A stretch of DNA of 13,080 nucleotides from Phellopilus nigrolimitatus (GCA_021029095.1 JAJOHG010000579.1:1-13080), one strand, 5' to 3'. Shown: positions 1 to 8,566, counted from the first letter of the stretch. The notes: generated by a model not told the origin, from the sequence alone. Numbers and translations are program-made.

Positions 1-1413
1 TCGGAGCTTGCTTGGCCCCTCGCGGAGTGACGTGACGCTAAATTGCTATGTGGCCGAGTTTGTACCGATTTACTCGCAAAGCTTCCGCGGACAAAAAAAA
101 ACCCTGTGCCTCATTCTTAGTTTCTCCATCCGTTTTCGGAGGCTTCAGCCCGAGTGTATGACCAGCAATGCAGCTCGCATATAATATATGTACGATCGAC
201 GAGACAGCATCTTCAAGAGAAAGAGGATACTTCCTTACTATTTCACTCTGGATCTGTCGAACGTTCGGTCTTTTCTTGTCTTATGAAAGTGATCTGTCTC
301 GTTTGCGTCTATAATGTCTTTCGGGTTCCAAATCAGACGGCCTCAATTTGGTTTCAGTAGCAAATGTCCTGGAACCAACTGCTCTGATTCGGCTCTGTAG
401 GAAGAACATGTGATCAGACGCGAACATGCACCTGCTCTTCTCAACGCGTACCTATCTTCGCATTCATCTCCGCTTCTTGATCGAGTCTTGACTCTGCACA
501 AACAGAACATATTTCGCACGGGATATTCAACATGTTCTGACCCGCCTCTATGGAGCCCTCTCGAGTCATTCTCCCGCAGAGAAACTGCATCGTGCTGAAG
601 GCACATTAAAAACTAATGTGCCTAATGTGCCTTGGGTGTCGTCCACATGTAGTGACTCGGAGCTCCGCATCCAAACCAATATGCTCAGTAGGATTTTAGA
701 GCGTCGGAGGCGAAACATCTCCGATGCTATTACCTCGGTGCGCTGCTCCTACATCTTCTTAGCCGCTTCGCAATGCTGTCGAAGTGGAGCTCGAGTATCT
801 CGAGTTGTCGTCTGGTGTTAGGTGTGATGCATCAGACAAAACACTCATTGTATTGAGTGTACCTTTTTCTTGACAGGATCATTTTCAAAATGCCCCACTG
901 ACGAGTGTATTGTTTAACCACTATTACGCGCGACGTGGTACGTCTTCATGCTCGATCGCCTGTCAGGAGTCTTTAATGACTCTTGTTTGTCTATACGCCA
1001 GCTGTTCTTGTTGTGTTCCCAAAAAATTCAACACAGCATCTGGCTACCTCGGGCGAGCGTCCGACCTGACTCTTGATGTTGCGTCCTACGGGAACGATAC
1101 ATTGCTCGAAGCCCGACTGTTTTCCTCGCCAAACTAGCGTGCGATCACGTAGAGCTGCCTCGCACAGATCGGCACCCTCGTCGTGCGGGATTGTCTGACA
1201 TCTCTACAGCCGCGTGCGGAAGCAAATCATGAACGGATCCACAGAGCTACTATTCGGTAGATCAGCGCTACAAGGAAGACCTGTCTAACAGCGCGTTTTC
1301 TCTTCCTGCGCGCAAGGCTCCGAAAGGCTACACTTGACACACCGCTTCGTGTTGCCGCCTTTTTGATGACAATTCTGGAAAAGATGGCCAAGCTTGAAGG
1401 TCCTTCTGGGGAG
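1..1413. other. Leading stretch without a supportable gene
   Basis: No reading frame here shows a recognisable domain, and none can be joined into a convincing spliced model with GT..AG introns. Frames up to about 85 codons occur on both strands but have the mixed Cys/Arg/Ser composition of chance translations. The frame open from the left edge to a stop at 182-184 could be the tail of an outside gene, but nothing in it is recognisable. The distal part probably serves as upstream region of the hydrophobin gene. A small repeat at 599-632 and a 7-bp inverted repeat at 841-860 (ACACTCA..TGAGTGT) are the only structures seen. Confidence 0.5.
599..632. repeat. Hairpin plus tandem repeat of TAATGTGCCT
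   Basis: AGGCACATTA (599-608) and TAATGTGCCT (614-623) form a perfect 10-bp inverted repeat around a 5-nt spacer. A second AATGTGCCT follows directly at 624-632, so the left arm could pair with either right copy. The same TAATGTGCCT string occurs once more at 11144-11153. The function is unknown; it could be a small foldback remnant or chance. Confidence 0.6.
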
Positions 1414-1419
1414 TATAAA
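1414..1419 (+). promoter_or_regulatory. TATA box of the hydrophobin gene
   Basis: A TATAAA sits about 95 nt upstream of the hydrophobin ATG. The sequence between is C/T-rich, as expected of a 5' untranslated region in a strongly expressed fungal gene. The distance suits a TATA-driven promoter with a short leader. The core-promoter role is inferred from position. Confidence 0.6.
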
Positions 1420-1513
1420 GACGCTGCATATTTTCTTCTTGTTCCCCCAGCGAACTACTCCCAGCAGTTCACTTATCCAGCAGTCCCAAACAGCATTCAC
1501 AGCACAATCAGTC

Positions 1514-1959
1514 ATGTTCTTCCAGAAACTCGCTGCTGTTGCTTCCCTCGCCATTCTTGCGGTCGCCACGCCCACCCCGCAGACGACTAGTTCTTGCAAC
1601 ACCGGTTCTCTTGAGTGCTGCAACAGCGTGCAGTCCGCGAGCTCTCCCCAAGCGGCTTCTCTCCTTGGTTTGCTCGGTGTTGTCCTCGGCGCGGATGTCC
1701 CCGTCGGTCTCACCTGCTCCCCGCTCTCAGTATGTTCAAGTTGTCTGTGTTTTGATATTGTTAAATTTTCCAATTGACATGGGCGTTTTTTCTTAGGTTG
1801 TCGGCCTCTCTAGCAGCTCCTGCACGGCTGACCCCGTCTGCTGCTCGGGCAACAACTACAGTGAGTGCAATTTCTTCTGTTTATTTATAATGTCGAATGA
1901 CTCTGACGACTTACCCAGGCGGCCTCGTCGTCGTTGGTTGCTCGCCCATTAACCTCTGA
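1514..1959 (+). CDS. Class I hydrophobin (secreted amphipathic surface protein)
   Basis: Exons are 1514-1729, 1797-1860 and 1919-1959; introns of 67 and 58 nt have GT..AG ends. The product is 106 aa. Residues 1-18 form a signal peptide (charged start, then [13 protein letters not shown]). All eight hydrophobin cysteines are present: C28, C35-C36, C68, C81, C87-C88, C101. The pattern is C-X6-CC-X31-C-X12-C-X5-CC-X12-C, with the CC doublets and X31 loop typical of class I, and the tail GCSPINL is also typical. Such proteins are secreted, bind by four disulfides and self-assemble into amphipathic films on hyphae and fruiting bodies. The start is the only ATG giving a signal peptide directly; the longer upstream frame lacks one. 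A TATA box lies at 1414. The length is usual for the family. Which hydrophobin paralogue this is cannot be told from sequence alone. Confidence 0.95.
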
Positions 1960-2395
1960 AAAACTGAGGTAGTCTCGACGCGGGATCCCGATGCTTGAAT
2001 ATGGGACTTTGAAATGCCTGTCTGTTGGAATGATACGCCTGTAGTCTACCTTATCTGTTTGGGCTTTTGTCGTAATTTTCTGATAGGCCAGATGTAGCTG
2101 TGTTTAAATGGAAACTTCTTGAGCAGAGTTAGACAACTTGACTGATTCAAAAAAATTGGCAGAGTTAGCAGAGCATCACAAAAGCTCAGTACAAGCTACG
2201 AGCTAGAGTTTTTATTTCTTCGGCCTAAGAAATGCTTATGCATTTGCATGTTCAGGCTTTTACATTTTCGTGCTGCGATGAGAGCGGAGCCATAAAGAGT
2301 GGTACTCTGGAAAACTTGGAATTTGGAAATGACCTTGTAAGGAAGAGACGCCACCGTGCATAAAATAGGAAAGTTTTTGCTAATTATGGAATATG
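1960..2395. other. Intergenic: hydrophobin 3' region and eL28 upstream region
   Basis: No coding frame is supportable. It is AT-rich and presumably holds the hydrophobin 3' untranslated region and the distal eL28 promoter. Confidence 0.5.
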
Positions 2396-2409
2396 GTACT
2401 GTACAGTAC
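2396..2409. promoter_or_regulatory. 14-bp palindrome in the eL28 promoter
   Basis: GTACTGTACAGTAC is a perfect palindrome 64 nt upstream of the eL28 start codon. Its core TACTGTACAGT recurs exactly at 7834-7844, in the shared promoter of the uS4 and eL21 genes. A palindrome suggests a dimeric DNA-binding factor. The role is inferred from shared position upstream of ribosomal protein genes. Confidence 0.5.
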
Positions 2410-2473
2410 AAATAGTCCCCGTGCGAACGCGCTTTCGCTCTTCCTCCAGCAGCGTTCTCAACTGCCCGCCAAA

Positions 2474-3461
2474 ATGTCCGCCGACCTCACATGGCTCCTC
2501 ATCCGCGTTCGTATACTGCTTGGGTGCTCTATCGTGCTATCGAGTATTGAACCTGAAATGGCATTGTAGAAAAACAGCTCGTTCACCGTGAAGAAGGTCC
2601 CTGAGGGGCCCATCTTCTCGAAGGAGCCCGTACGTGCCAGATAATCTACTACTAGGAGTGCGGAACTGATAACTAGGCGGATCGTGCAGGGGAACCTGGT
2701 GAACCTCCACTCTTACAAATATTCGGGAATTGCCAACGCAAAGGTGCGTCATTTGGTCGACGAAAGTGCTACGGCGTACGCAGGAGTGACTGGATGAAAT
2801 TAGACTATCCACGTCGAGGAGACCCCCTCGGGTATCCAAATTGTGTCGCGCAAGCCTTCGGCATCCCCATACTCGGTCAAGTCTGCGCGTCAGTCCACTG
2901 GTATCCGCCGCGGATCGGGCCCGCGTCGTGCTGCTGGTATTGCTGCTCAGAAGGCGAAGGCCGGATACCGCCCTGACCTCCGCAAGGTATGTGTAGTGTC
3001 CATTTAACTCCCCAATCTTTTATTTTCCTGCTTGGTTTTGTCTCTGTCTGTGTGGTCGATGAAAGTCGAAAAAGCACTTTCACTAGAACCCACTGGAACC
3101 GCCGCAAGGCGAATGAAGGTTGGGCGTAGATTTGTTGCAAGAGCCACTCAACTCTGTCGGAGTCGATCAAACTCTGGCTGAGAACTCGCCATGTCGCTAT
3201 CGGGTCACGTTCGATGCTCTTCGCGTTTGCCCGACACTTTGGCGATAACATATTTGTTATATTTTCTATGTTTTCAAAGATACATACACTTCATTTCTTT
3301 GTCTATTTCATGTTTAACGCATTGTCAATTACTAACGCAATTCTCCTTGACAGGCCGTTGTTGCTCGTATCTCTGCTATCCAGGCTTCTCACCAGGAGAA
3401 GAAGCCCTTACCGGAGAAGAAGCCTCGGGGGAAGAAGGCAGCGCTTGTTGACTCCGAGTAA
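2474..3461 (+). CDS. RPL28: 60S ribosomal protein eL28
   Basis: Exons are 2474-2506, 2570-2629, 2690-2743, 2804-2986 and 3354-3461, giving 145 aa; phases agree at every junction. The protein begins MSADLTWLLIRKNSSF, which matches the eL28 start of animals and fungi (MSA.L.W..VR..SSF). It continues with NLVNLHSYKYSGIANAK, the eL28 core, then KAGYRPDLRK and a basic tail ending in ALVDSE. eL28 is a structural protein of the large ribosomal subunit, present in most eukaryotes but absent from budding yeast. The ATG is preceded by CAAA, a good context. The first three introns are 60-63 nt. The fourth (2987-3353) is 367 nt, has a perfect ACTAAC branch site at 3331-3336, and seems to host a snoRNA. 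A palindromic promoter element lies at 2396-2409. Confidence 0.95.
3142..3253 (+). ncRNA. Candidate H/ACA box snoRNA inside eL28 intron 4
   Basis: The 3' hairpin is well formed. TCGCCA (3186-3191) pairs with TGGCGA (3240-3245) as the lower stem, and TCGGG (3200-3204) pairs with CCCGA (3230-3234) as the upper stem. The internal loop between them fits a pseudouridylation pocket. ACA follows at 3248-3250 with exactly three bases (TAT) after it, and the upper stem ends 14 nt before the ACA, the spacing H/ACA guides use. Upstream, AGCCA (3142-3146) and TGGCT (3175-3179) can close a 5' hairpin. The hinge AGAACT (3181-3186) matches ANANNA except at its last base. The 5' hairpin is the weak part, and the RNA may begin further upstream. 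Hosting of snoRNAs in ribosomal protein introns is common in eukaryotes. The target site was not determined. Confidence 0.5.
3331..3353 (+). other. Branch site and 3' splice site of eL28 intron 4
   Basis: ACTAAC at 3331-3336 is a perfect branch-site consensus, followed 17 nt later by the acceptor GACAG ending at 3353. It shows that the long intron is still a normal spliceosomal intron despite its length. Confidence 0.75.
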
Positions 3462-3700
3462 TCAACCCGTTCCCTTTTCCTCGTCTGACTGTTTTGCATG
3501 TTTTTGTTTTTCTATCGCGTATGTCCTCATGTTTTTATTTACGACATGCCAACAAGATGTTGTATGCGGTGAAGCTGTATGTGCTCATCATGATCAAGGG
3601 ATTAACAGCTCGAATCACATTTTGGCAAATATATCGTACATGGCGGCATTCACGAATTCAAGACTATTTGTCGTACAACCTGACACTCGATTTGAAGGAC
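3462..3700. other. Intergenic: eL28 3' region
   Basis: AT-rich sequence after the eL28 stop, with no supportable coding frame; it is probably the eL28 3' untranslated region and terminator. If the frame at 3701-4018 is coding, the two genes converge here. Confidence 0.4.
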
Positions 3701-4018
3701 TCAAACGCCCTTCCCTGTAGGCTGTCCGATCCTTCCACCTGCTCCGTGCATATTTGCATGCTCATGTTCCTTCCTTGATGTGCCTTCGAAACTCCTAGCA
3801 GCACTCTCGTCACTGTATTTCTTCTCTTTCTCTCTGGCATCATTGTTATAGCCATAGTCCTGCCTCTTCTTTTCTTTGTTGTGATGAGCGCCTTCGGTTT
3901 GGCCCTCCTCTCGTGAAGAATGATGGGTCGGACGAGGATAGTCAACAGATGTCTTTCCCTCTTCAGAGTTGTGGAAGAGTGTCGAAGTGACGCGAGGTTC
4001 CCTATAATAAAGGTTTGC
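3701..4018 (-). CDS. Possible terminal exon of an unrecognised gene
   Basis: This minus-strand frame is open for 105 codons and ends at TGA (complement of 3701-3703). It has no usable initiating ATG, so an ATG-based scan misses it. The translation is strongly hydrophilic, rich in Lys, Glu, Arg, Ser, His and Asn (for example NKEKKRQDYGYNND), ends GRIGQPTGKGV, and has no hydrophobic core. It looks like a disordered protein tail rather than a random translation. A 52-nt intron with donor GTGAGC at 4053 and acceptor TATAG ending at 4002 would join it in phase to an upstream frame (4054-4118). Earlier exons could not be resolved; an ATG at 4378 is one candidate start. No family is recognised. It may also be chance, since the composition argument is not proof. 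Confidence 0.33.
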   Translation of the reverse strand, partial: ANLYYREPRVTSTLFHNSEEGKTSVDYPRPTHHSSREEGQTEGAHHNKEKKRQDYGYNNDAREKEKKYSDESAARSFEGTSRKEHEHANMHGAGGRIGQPTGKGV

Positions 4019-4423
4019 CTATAGGCTTTCCCTGCGACGAACGGCTTGCTCACGTATTTGTGGATGGCTTAGATTTGGAAATCACGGAAAGGCGACGTCT
4101 GCCCACTTTGACTTGGGATTATAAGAATGGGTTAAGCATATTGAATCACAAAATATACAATGAAAAAATAAGCCTGCTGGTGGGTGATGTGCGAGCATAT
4201 TTGACATGAAGAGCCTATGCTCGCAGTACGTTGCAAAGAGGGTTATGATGCTCAGCAGCTCAGGGGGACTCTCTTGCTCCGGATCTCAACGGGAAGGTGC
4301 GGGTGACGCAAAACGTCGATCCTTTTGGACGCGTCGTAAGCACGTGGCTAACGGAACTTCGGTGGCTGCACTTTGCATCTCTGTCTCTTCAACCCCGTCC
4401 TTTCCTAACATTGATGACCATCA

Positions 4424-6525
4424 ATGGCAGCGGCTATGCATAACTCATTGTCGAGTAGCTCCTCTGGTGCAACACAGCACATACCATCAAACCTATTGTC
4501 ACGCATCTCGATGACTGCGACAAGCGACGTGGCCAAATCCGTCGAAATGGTGCACACACAGAAGAGAAGCGCATCGGAAGACGACACCCCTAGGCCAGCG
4601 AAGAAAAGAGCATTGTCGGAAGGCAGAAACGAAATATATGGCGTCGAAGTACCGGGTGACTCTTTCGCACCCTGGTTGGATGATAATTTGCCCTGTGATG
4701 TCGGTGCGTCGGGCGAGGAACGGTGCGTTCAAGCCATCAGTGGATAAACGAACTCTCATGACGAATCGTGTTACACTTATATGTGCAATGGTCGTTCTGA
4801 TGCAGTCTGCACCACGAGCTAAGTCAATTCGTTGCCTACATACATCCAAGTGAGAATGAGCGCGAGGCGCGTCGCTTGCTCGTTGCACGTATCGAGACAC
4901 TCCTACAAAGTCGTTGGAGCGATGCCAATGTAATACTATTCGGCAGCTCTGCAACTGGGTTAGAACTAACAGGAGGGTGAGCTATATCTTGTGGCTACTC
5001 CATGTAGAGTACAATGGATAATAATTTTGTACAATGTTTTGCAGTGATATCGACTTAGTGGTAGCATTCAACCATCGTCTGGCCGACCCCGAGAAGAAGC
5101 GCCGACTAGCGGCGATGGGTGATGTTCTGCGGAGGTCTGGCATCACAACGTGGGTCAACCGGATCTTCAGCGCGACCGTACCCATTATCACTTTCACGTC
5201 GACTGAGGCACTAGGCGAAGTAAGTGTGGATATCAGCATTCGGAATGATGAAGACAGCGGGCCTAGAGCGATACCAGTCGTCAAGCAGTTTCTAGAGACT
5301 ATGGGCCCGTCGTTGCGACCCCTTATTCTTGCTGTGAAGGCATTTCTCTCGCTGCGCGATCTCAACGACGCCTCTCAAAGTACGTTGAGTAGCTATGCAA
5401 TAACGATCCTGTGTATCAGTTTTCTGCAGGTGCGAAACTTATGGCGTTTCTCCCGCATTCATTAGTTGAGTCACTCATCGCATACTGCAGCGCAACCCTT
5501 CCCGGAGACCTCAAGCTTTCTTGGACGATCCTCTTGGAAACAAGGCACTAGGAGTATTATTAATGGACTTCTTTCGACACTATGGACACGACTTTTCATA
5601 CGCGACGCATTACATCTCGGTCACGGATAAAGGGATTTTTACCAAGAGGTCAAAGAACTGGGAGCAGAAGGGCCAAGCGGTGCTGGCGGTACAGTGTCTA
5701 TTGAATCCAGGTCAGTGCTTTATATTCTTGTCCATATGAAATTAAAAGAAATACTCTGGTTTTGCGGTCGGTAGACAAGAATATCACCCGCGGATGTAGC
5801 AAGATACACCTGATTGTGGAGGCTTTTAAGGAAGCAGACTATACCCTGCAGAATGCGTTGCTTTCTGTGCCCCATGAATCGTCCACTTCCCTTCTCAGCG
5901 GGATTTATGAAGTTCCACAGGAGGTAAGTGCTTGGAAAGAATGACTGAATATTTTGATCTAACGGAATTCATGTATACTCCTCTTCCTCTGTGGACTGTG
6001 CCTCAGATGGATGCAAAGCGCCGAGCACTCGAGGATGCCGTCATATCCGGTTCGTTTGAGAAGGCCGCGGCTGCTTGTACCGCCGGACGCGCAGAAGGGA
6101 GTACCCGTTCGGTAAGCGGCGGCGTGGCACTTGCTACCCGCATTGGCGCGGGTGCGCGCAGCCTCCCTTCGAATCCGGCGCGCTCGATGTCAGGGAACCG
6201 CGGTACCCCCAGACAGAGTCAAGGCGGACAAGGCGGACAAAGCTGGATGAACCAGAACCAGGGAAGCATCCAGCAGTTGCCCATCCTGCGCTGGCGAGAT
6301 AGCCAGTTCAACTTCCAGCCGCAGCCCAGCAACTACCCACCCATGAGCTTCACACCACAGGTCGACCCAATGTTCCTTGGATTTCAGAACCGTCCTCAGC
6401 AGCAAGCCTTCGGTTACGGTCACAATCAAGGCAATTACAACAATGGGTACAATAACAATTATTATGTGCCTCAGCATCGCCAGAACGGTGGGCAGTACTC
6501 ACATGGGGGATCTCTGCGAAGATGA
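4424..6525 (+). CDS. Trf4/Cid14-type non-canonical poly(A) RNA polymerase
   Basis: Exons are 4424-4722, 4806-4976, 5045-5429, 5491-5710, 5775-5923 and 6007-6525, giving 580 aa. Residues 1-75 are Ser-rich with a basic patch (PAKKRALSEGR) that could be a nuclear signal. The nucleotidyltransferase core starts with FGSSATGLELTGGDIDLVV (145-163). Metal-binding acids are D158 and D160, and the third is D219 in SVDISIRN; the spacing fits this superfamily. The PAP-associated domain follows (GVLLMDFFRHYG, then NITRG at 361-365, like the NISRG region of yeast Trf4). The last 170 residues are rich in Gln, Asn, Gly and Tyr and probably disordered. Trf4-type enzymes add short oligo(A) tails to aberrant nuclear RNAs for exosome decay, in TRAMP. 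An in-frame stop at 4412 bounds the start. The donor of intron 1 (4723) is the least certain junction. It may be a paralogue rather than the TRAMP enzyme itself. Confidence 0.88.
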
Positions 6526-6968
6526 TTCCTCTCCCTCTACATATGCCCCATTTCAAAACTCTCCTTTGTATTTACTTCACTGACTATGCATTTGGACCCG
6601 TGCCCATCACTATGGAAAACAACGGATTGTGTAGACATACTATTAGCTTATCACCTGTTCATTGTAAGTTGTATAGTTTGCCCTAAAAATAATAGCAATC
6701 AAGATTGAGCAAGTGGATTTACCCAAATGGTGTGACTCAAAAAATTACTGCATGTAAATCGGTCTTATCGTCGACACTGGGGTAATTTCATTCATACACC
6801 TTGAAATGATTTTGCAAGTCAATCTTAGCGGCACACTATTTGGACATACAAAGCGGGAACCTGTTGGAGTAATACAGGTCATAAGAGCATGTGGCATACA
6901 GTGTGTAGCATATGCTGCCATAGAGAGGCACGGAGAAGGAAATAGAGCAACTAAGGGATACGATCCAT
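6526..6968. other. Convergent 3' region of the polymerase and uS4 genes
   Basis: The stops of the two converging genes are 443 nt apart. The space is AT-rich and presumably holds both 3' untranslated regions and polyadenylation signals; no coding frame or RNA gene was seen. Confidence 0.5.
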
Positions 6969-7740
6969 TTACTCCTCCTCCTCATCGTCACCACCCTCCT
7001 CTTTCTTGGCCGCAGCGGCAGCACGCTTGCGCTTGACACGGCCAGCACGTCCACCACCATAGGGTGATGTGAGCGCGAAGTCGATGTGTTTTTGGGAGTC
7101 GAGACGGACGACAAACGACGGGACGTTGACGATCTGCTTGCCGACACTGGCGACGACAGTAATGGAAGGTGAGATACAAGATTGAGTCCTGGTAAAAGAT
7201 ATGCGCACCGGATGTGACGCTGCCTGATGAGAACACGGGCATGGTGAATGCTCTTCGCGAGGCCGAGCTTGAAGACCTGGGTCTGCAGTCTGCGCTCCAT
7301 GAAGTCCTCAATCTTCAACGCCAACACGTAATCGAGACGCATGCGGGTCTCATCAAGCACACCGATGCGAACGAGACGGCGGATGAGGGCGTTACCCTCG
7401 AAAAGTCGCTTGGGGTCCTTAGCGTCGAGCTTGAGGAGCTCACGGGCGGCACGACGGATCTTGGAGAGGACGAGGGAAATGCGCCAGATCTCGCGCTTAT
7501 TGCGGAGGCCATACTCGCCGGCGAGCTTGAGCTCGGCGTCGAGGCGCGCAGACTCGAACGGACGACGCGGGACCTTGTAGCTAGTGGGTTATACAGCGCG
7601 GCGGTTAGCTCAACGCATCCCTCCACATATGTGGATCTTGATGATAAAACGAAAGCTCACGTCTTGCTGTGATTCCTCGGCGCCCTGCAAGGCGGTCAGT
7701 ACATTTTTCTGTCGGACACACTTGAGACATACCTGGGCAT
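6969..7740 (-). CDS. RPS9: 40S ribosomal protein uS4 (Rps9)
   Basis: On the minus strand, exons are 7740-7733, 7684-7661, 7580-7209 and 7146-6969, giving 193 aa. The protein starts [20 protein letters not shown] and runs through [20 protein letters not shown], then [39 protein letters not shown] and [20 protein letters not shown]. These are the hallmark uS4 segments, including the S4 RNA-binding domain in the second half. It ends in an acidic tail ([12 protein letters not shown]). uS4 binds 18S rRNA early in small-subunit assembly and sits near the mRNA entry channel. The first coding exon is only 8 nt (ATG CCC AG) and the second 24 nt, so gene finders often misplace this start. Introns are 48, 80 and 62 nt. 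Length matches yeast Rps9 closely. Confidence 0.97.
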
Positions 7741-7960
7741 TTTGTTCTTGAGGAGTGTCGACGGCGATGAACAATTCTTAACGAGCTGAGAATAGGGAAA
7801 TTTCGTGATGTCCGTGGGAATATCATGTTACACTACTGTACAGTTTCTCCCATTAATGGCATTTGCTTAGTCATACAGCATAGCCAGAATTTGACTGAGT
7901 ACCGTCGACGGTGATACCTGCAGATTCAAGTTCTCACCGCCGCCGCCGACACACTTCAAG
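7741..7960. promoter_or_regulatory. Shared divergent promoter of uS4 and eL21 genes
   Basis: The start codons of the two divergent ribosomal protein genes lie 220 nt apart, so their promoters must overlap. The interval contains TACTGTACAGT (7834-7844), shared with the eL28 promoter. It also has two near-identical copies of GTCGACGGYGAT (7757-7768 and 7904-7915), the second inside the 12-bp palindrome ACCGTCGACGGT (7901-7912). Balanced expression of one small-subunit and one large-subunit protein from one promoter is plausible but inferred. Confidence 0.6.
7834..7844. promoter_or_regulatory. Palindromic TACTGTACAGT element, second copy
   Basis: ACTGTACAGT (7835-7844) is a perfect 10-bp palindrome. 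With the preceding T it is identical over 11 bp to 2397-2407 upstream of eL28. It lies about 93 nt from the uS4 start codon and 116 nt from that of eL21, so one site could serve both. Confidence 0.5.
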
Positions 7961-8566
7961 ATGCCTCACTCATTTGGTTACAGGGCGCGTACGCGCCATA
8001 TGTTCAAGCGCGGTTTCAAGGGTGCGCTCGTCAGCTCGTTCTGTTTATTCGTCCCGTACTTATACTCGTTTTTATAATCATAATAGAGCATGGCCCGGTG
8101 AAACTGTCCACCTACCTCGTCAACTACCGTGTCGGCGACATCGTAGACATCAAGGCCAACGCCGCGCAGCAGAAGGGCATGCCCCACAAATTCTACCACG
8201 GGCGTACCGGCATCGTCTACAACGTGACCGCGCATGCAGTCGGCGTCATCGTTAACAAGGTCGTCGGCAACCGCTACATCGAGAAGCGTGTTAACATCCG
8301 TGTCGAGCACATCCGCCACTCCAAGTGCCGCCAGGAGTTCGTCGAGCGTGTGAAGCGCAACCAGAAGATTCGTACGGAGGCAAAGGAGAAGGGTGGTGAG
8401 TAATATCGTCTGCTCTTACGGCATGCGGTCAATTAATGGCTTTTGCGCAGAACAAATCCCCTCGCTCCGCCGCGTCCAGCCTGCCCCCCGAGACGCACAC
8501 ACCATCTCCTCAAAAGACAATGCGCCGCAGACCATTGTACCTGTGCCATACGAGACGACCATCTGA
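7961..8566 (+). CDS. RPL21: 60S ribosomal protein eL21
   Basis: Exons are 7961-8021, 8087-8395 and 8451-8566, giving 161 aa, the usual eL21 length. The start MPHSFGYRARTRHMFKRGFK and the KLSTYLVNYRVGDIVDIKAN segment are diagnostic of eL21. So are GMPHKFYHGRTGIVYNVT, then VGVIVNKVVGNRYIEKRVNI, RVEHIRHSKCRQEF and the Pro/Arg-rich tail ending VPVPYETTI. The protein binds 28S rRNA and lies on the large subunit near the 5S rRNA. Introns are 65 and 55 nt. The ATG follows a short leader (CTTCAAG). It is transcribed divergently from uS4 and converges on the next minus-strand gene, with 226 nt between stops. Confidence 0.97.

Noticed and set aside
2..184. Frame open from the left edge for about 60 codons
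   Set aside because: No recognisable domain, no codon or composition signal, and a run of A codes Lys-Lys by chance; it cannot be told from random.
1285..1773. 162-codon minus-strand frame opposite the hydrophobin gene
   Set aside because: Antisense shadow of hydrophobin exon 1, whose signal peptide and eight-cysteine pattern are unambiguous.
3054..3184. C/D box snoRNA reading of the eL28 intron (GATGA at 3057-3061, CTGA at 3178-3181)
   Set aside because: The sequences flanking the two boxes do not form a terminal stem and the C box is off consensus; the H/ACA reading fits much better.
4206..4514. 102-codon plus-strand frame just upstream of the polymerase gene as an extra first exon
   Set aside because: It is in a different frame from exon 1, has no good donor leading into it, and the composition is unlike the polymerase N-terminus.
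7214..7672. 152-codon plus-strand frame rich in Glu/Leu
   Set aside because: Antisense shadow of uS4 exon 3; the minus strand encodes an unmistakable ribosomal protein.
7978..8319. 113-codon minus-strand frame rich in Asp/Val
   Set aside because: Antisense shadow of eL21 exons 1-2.
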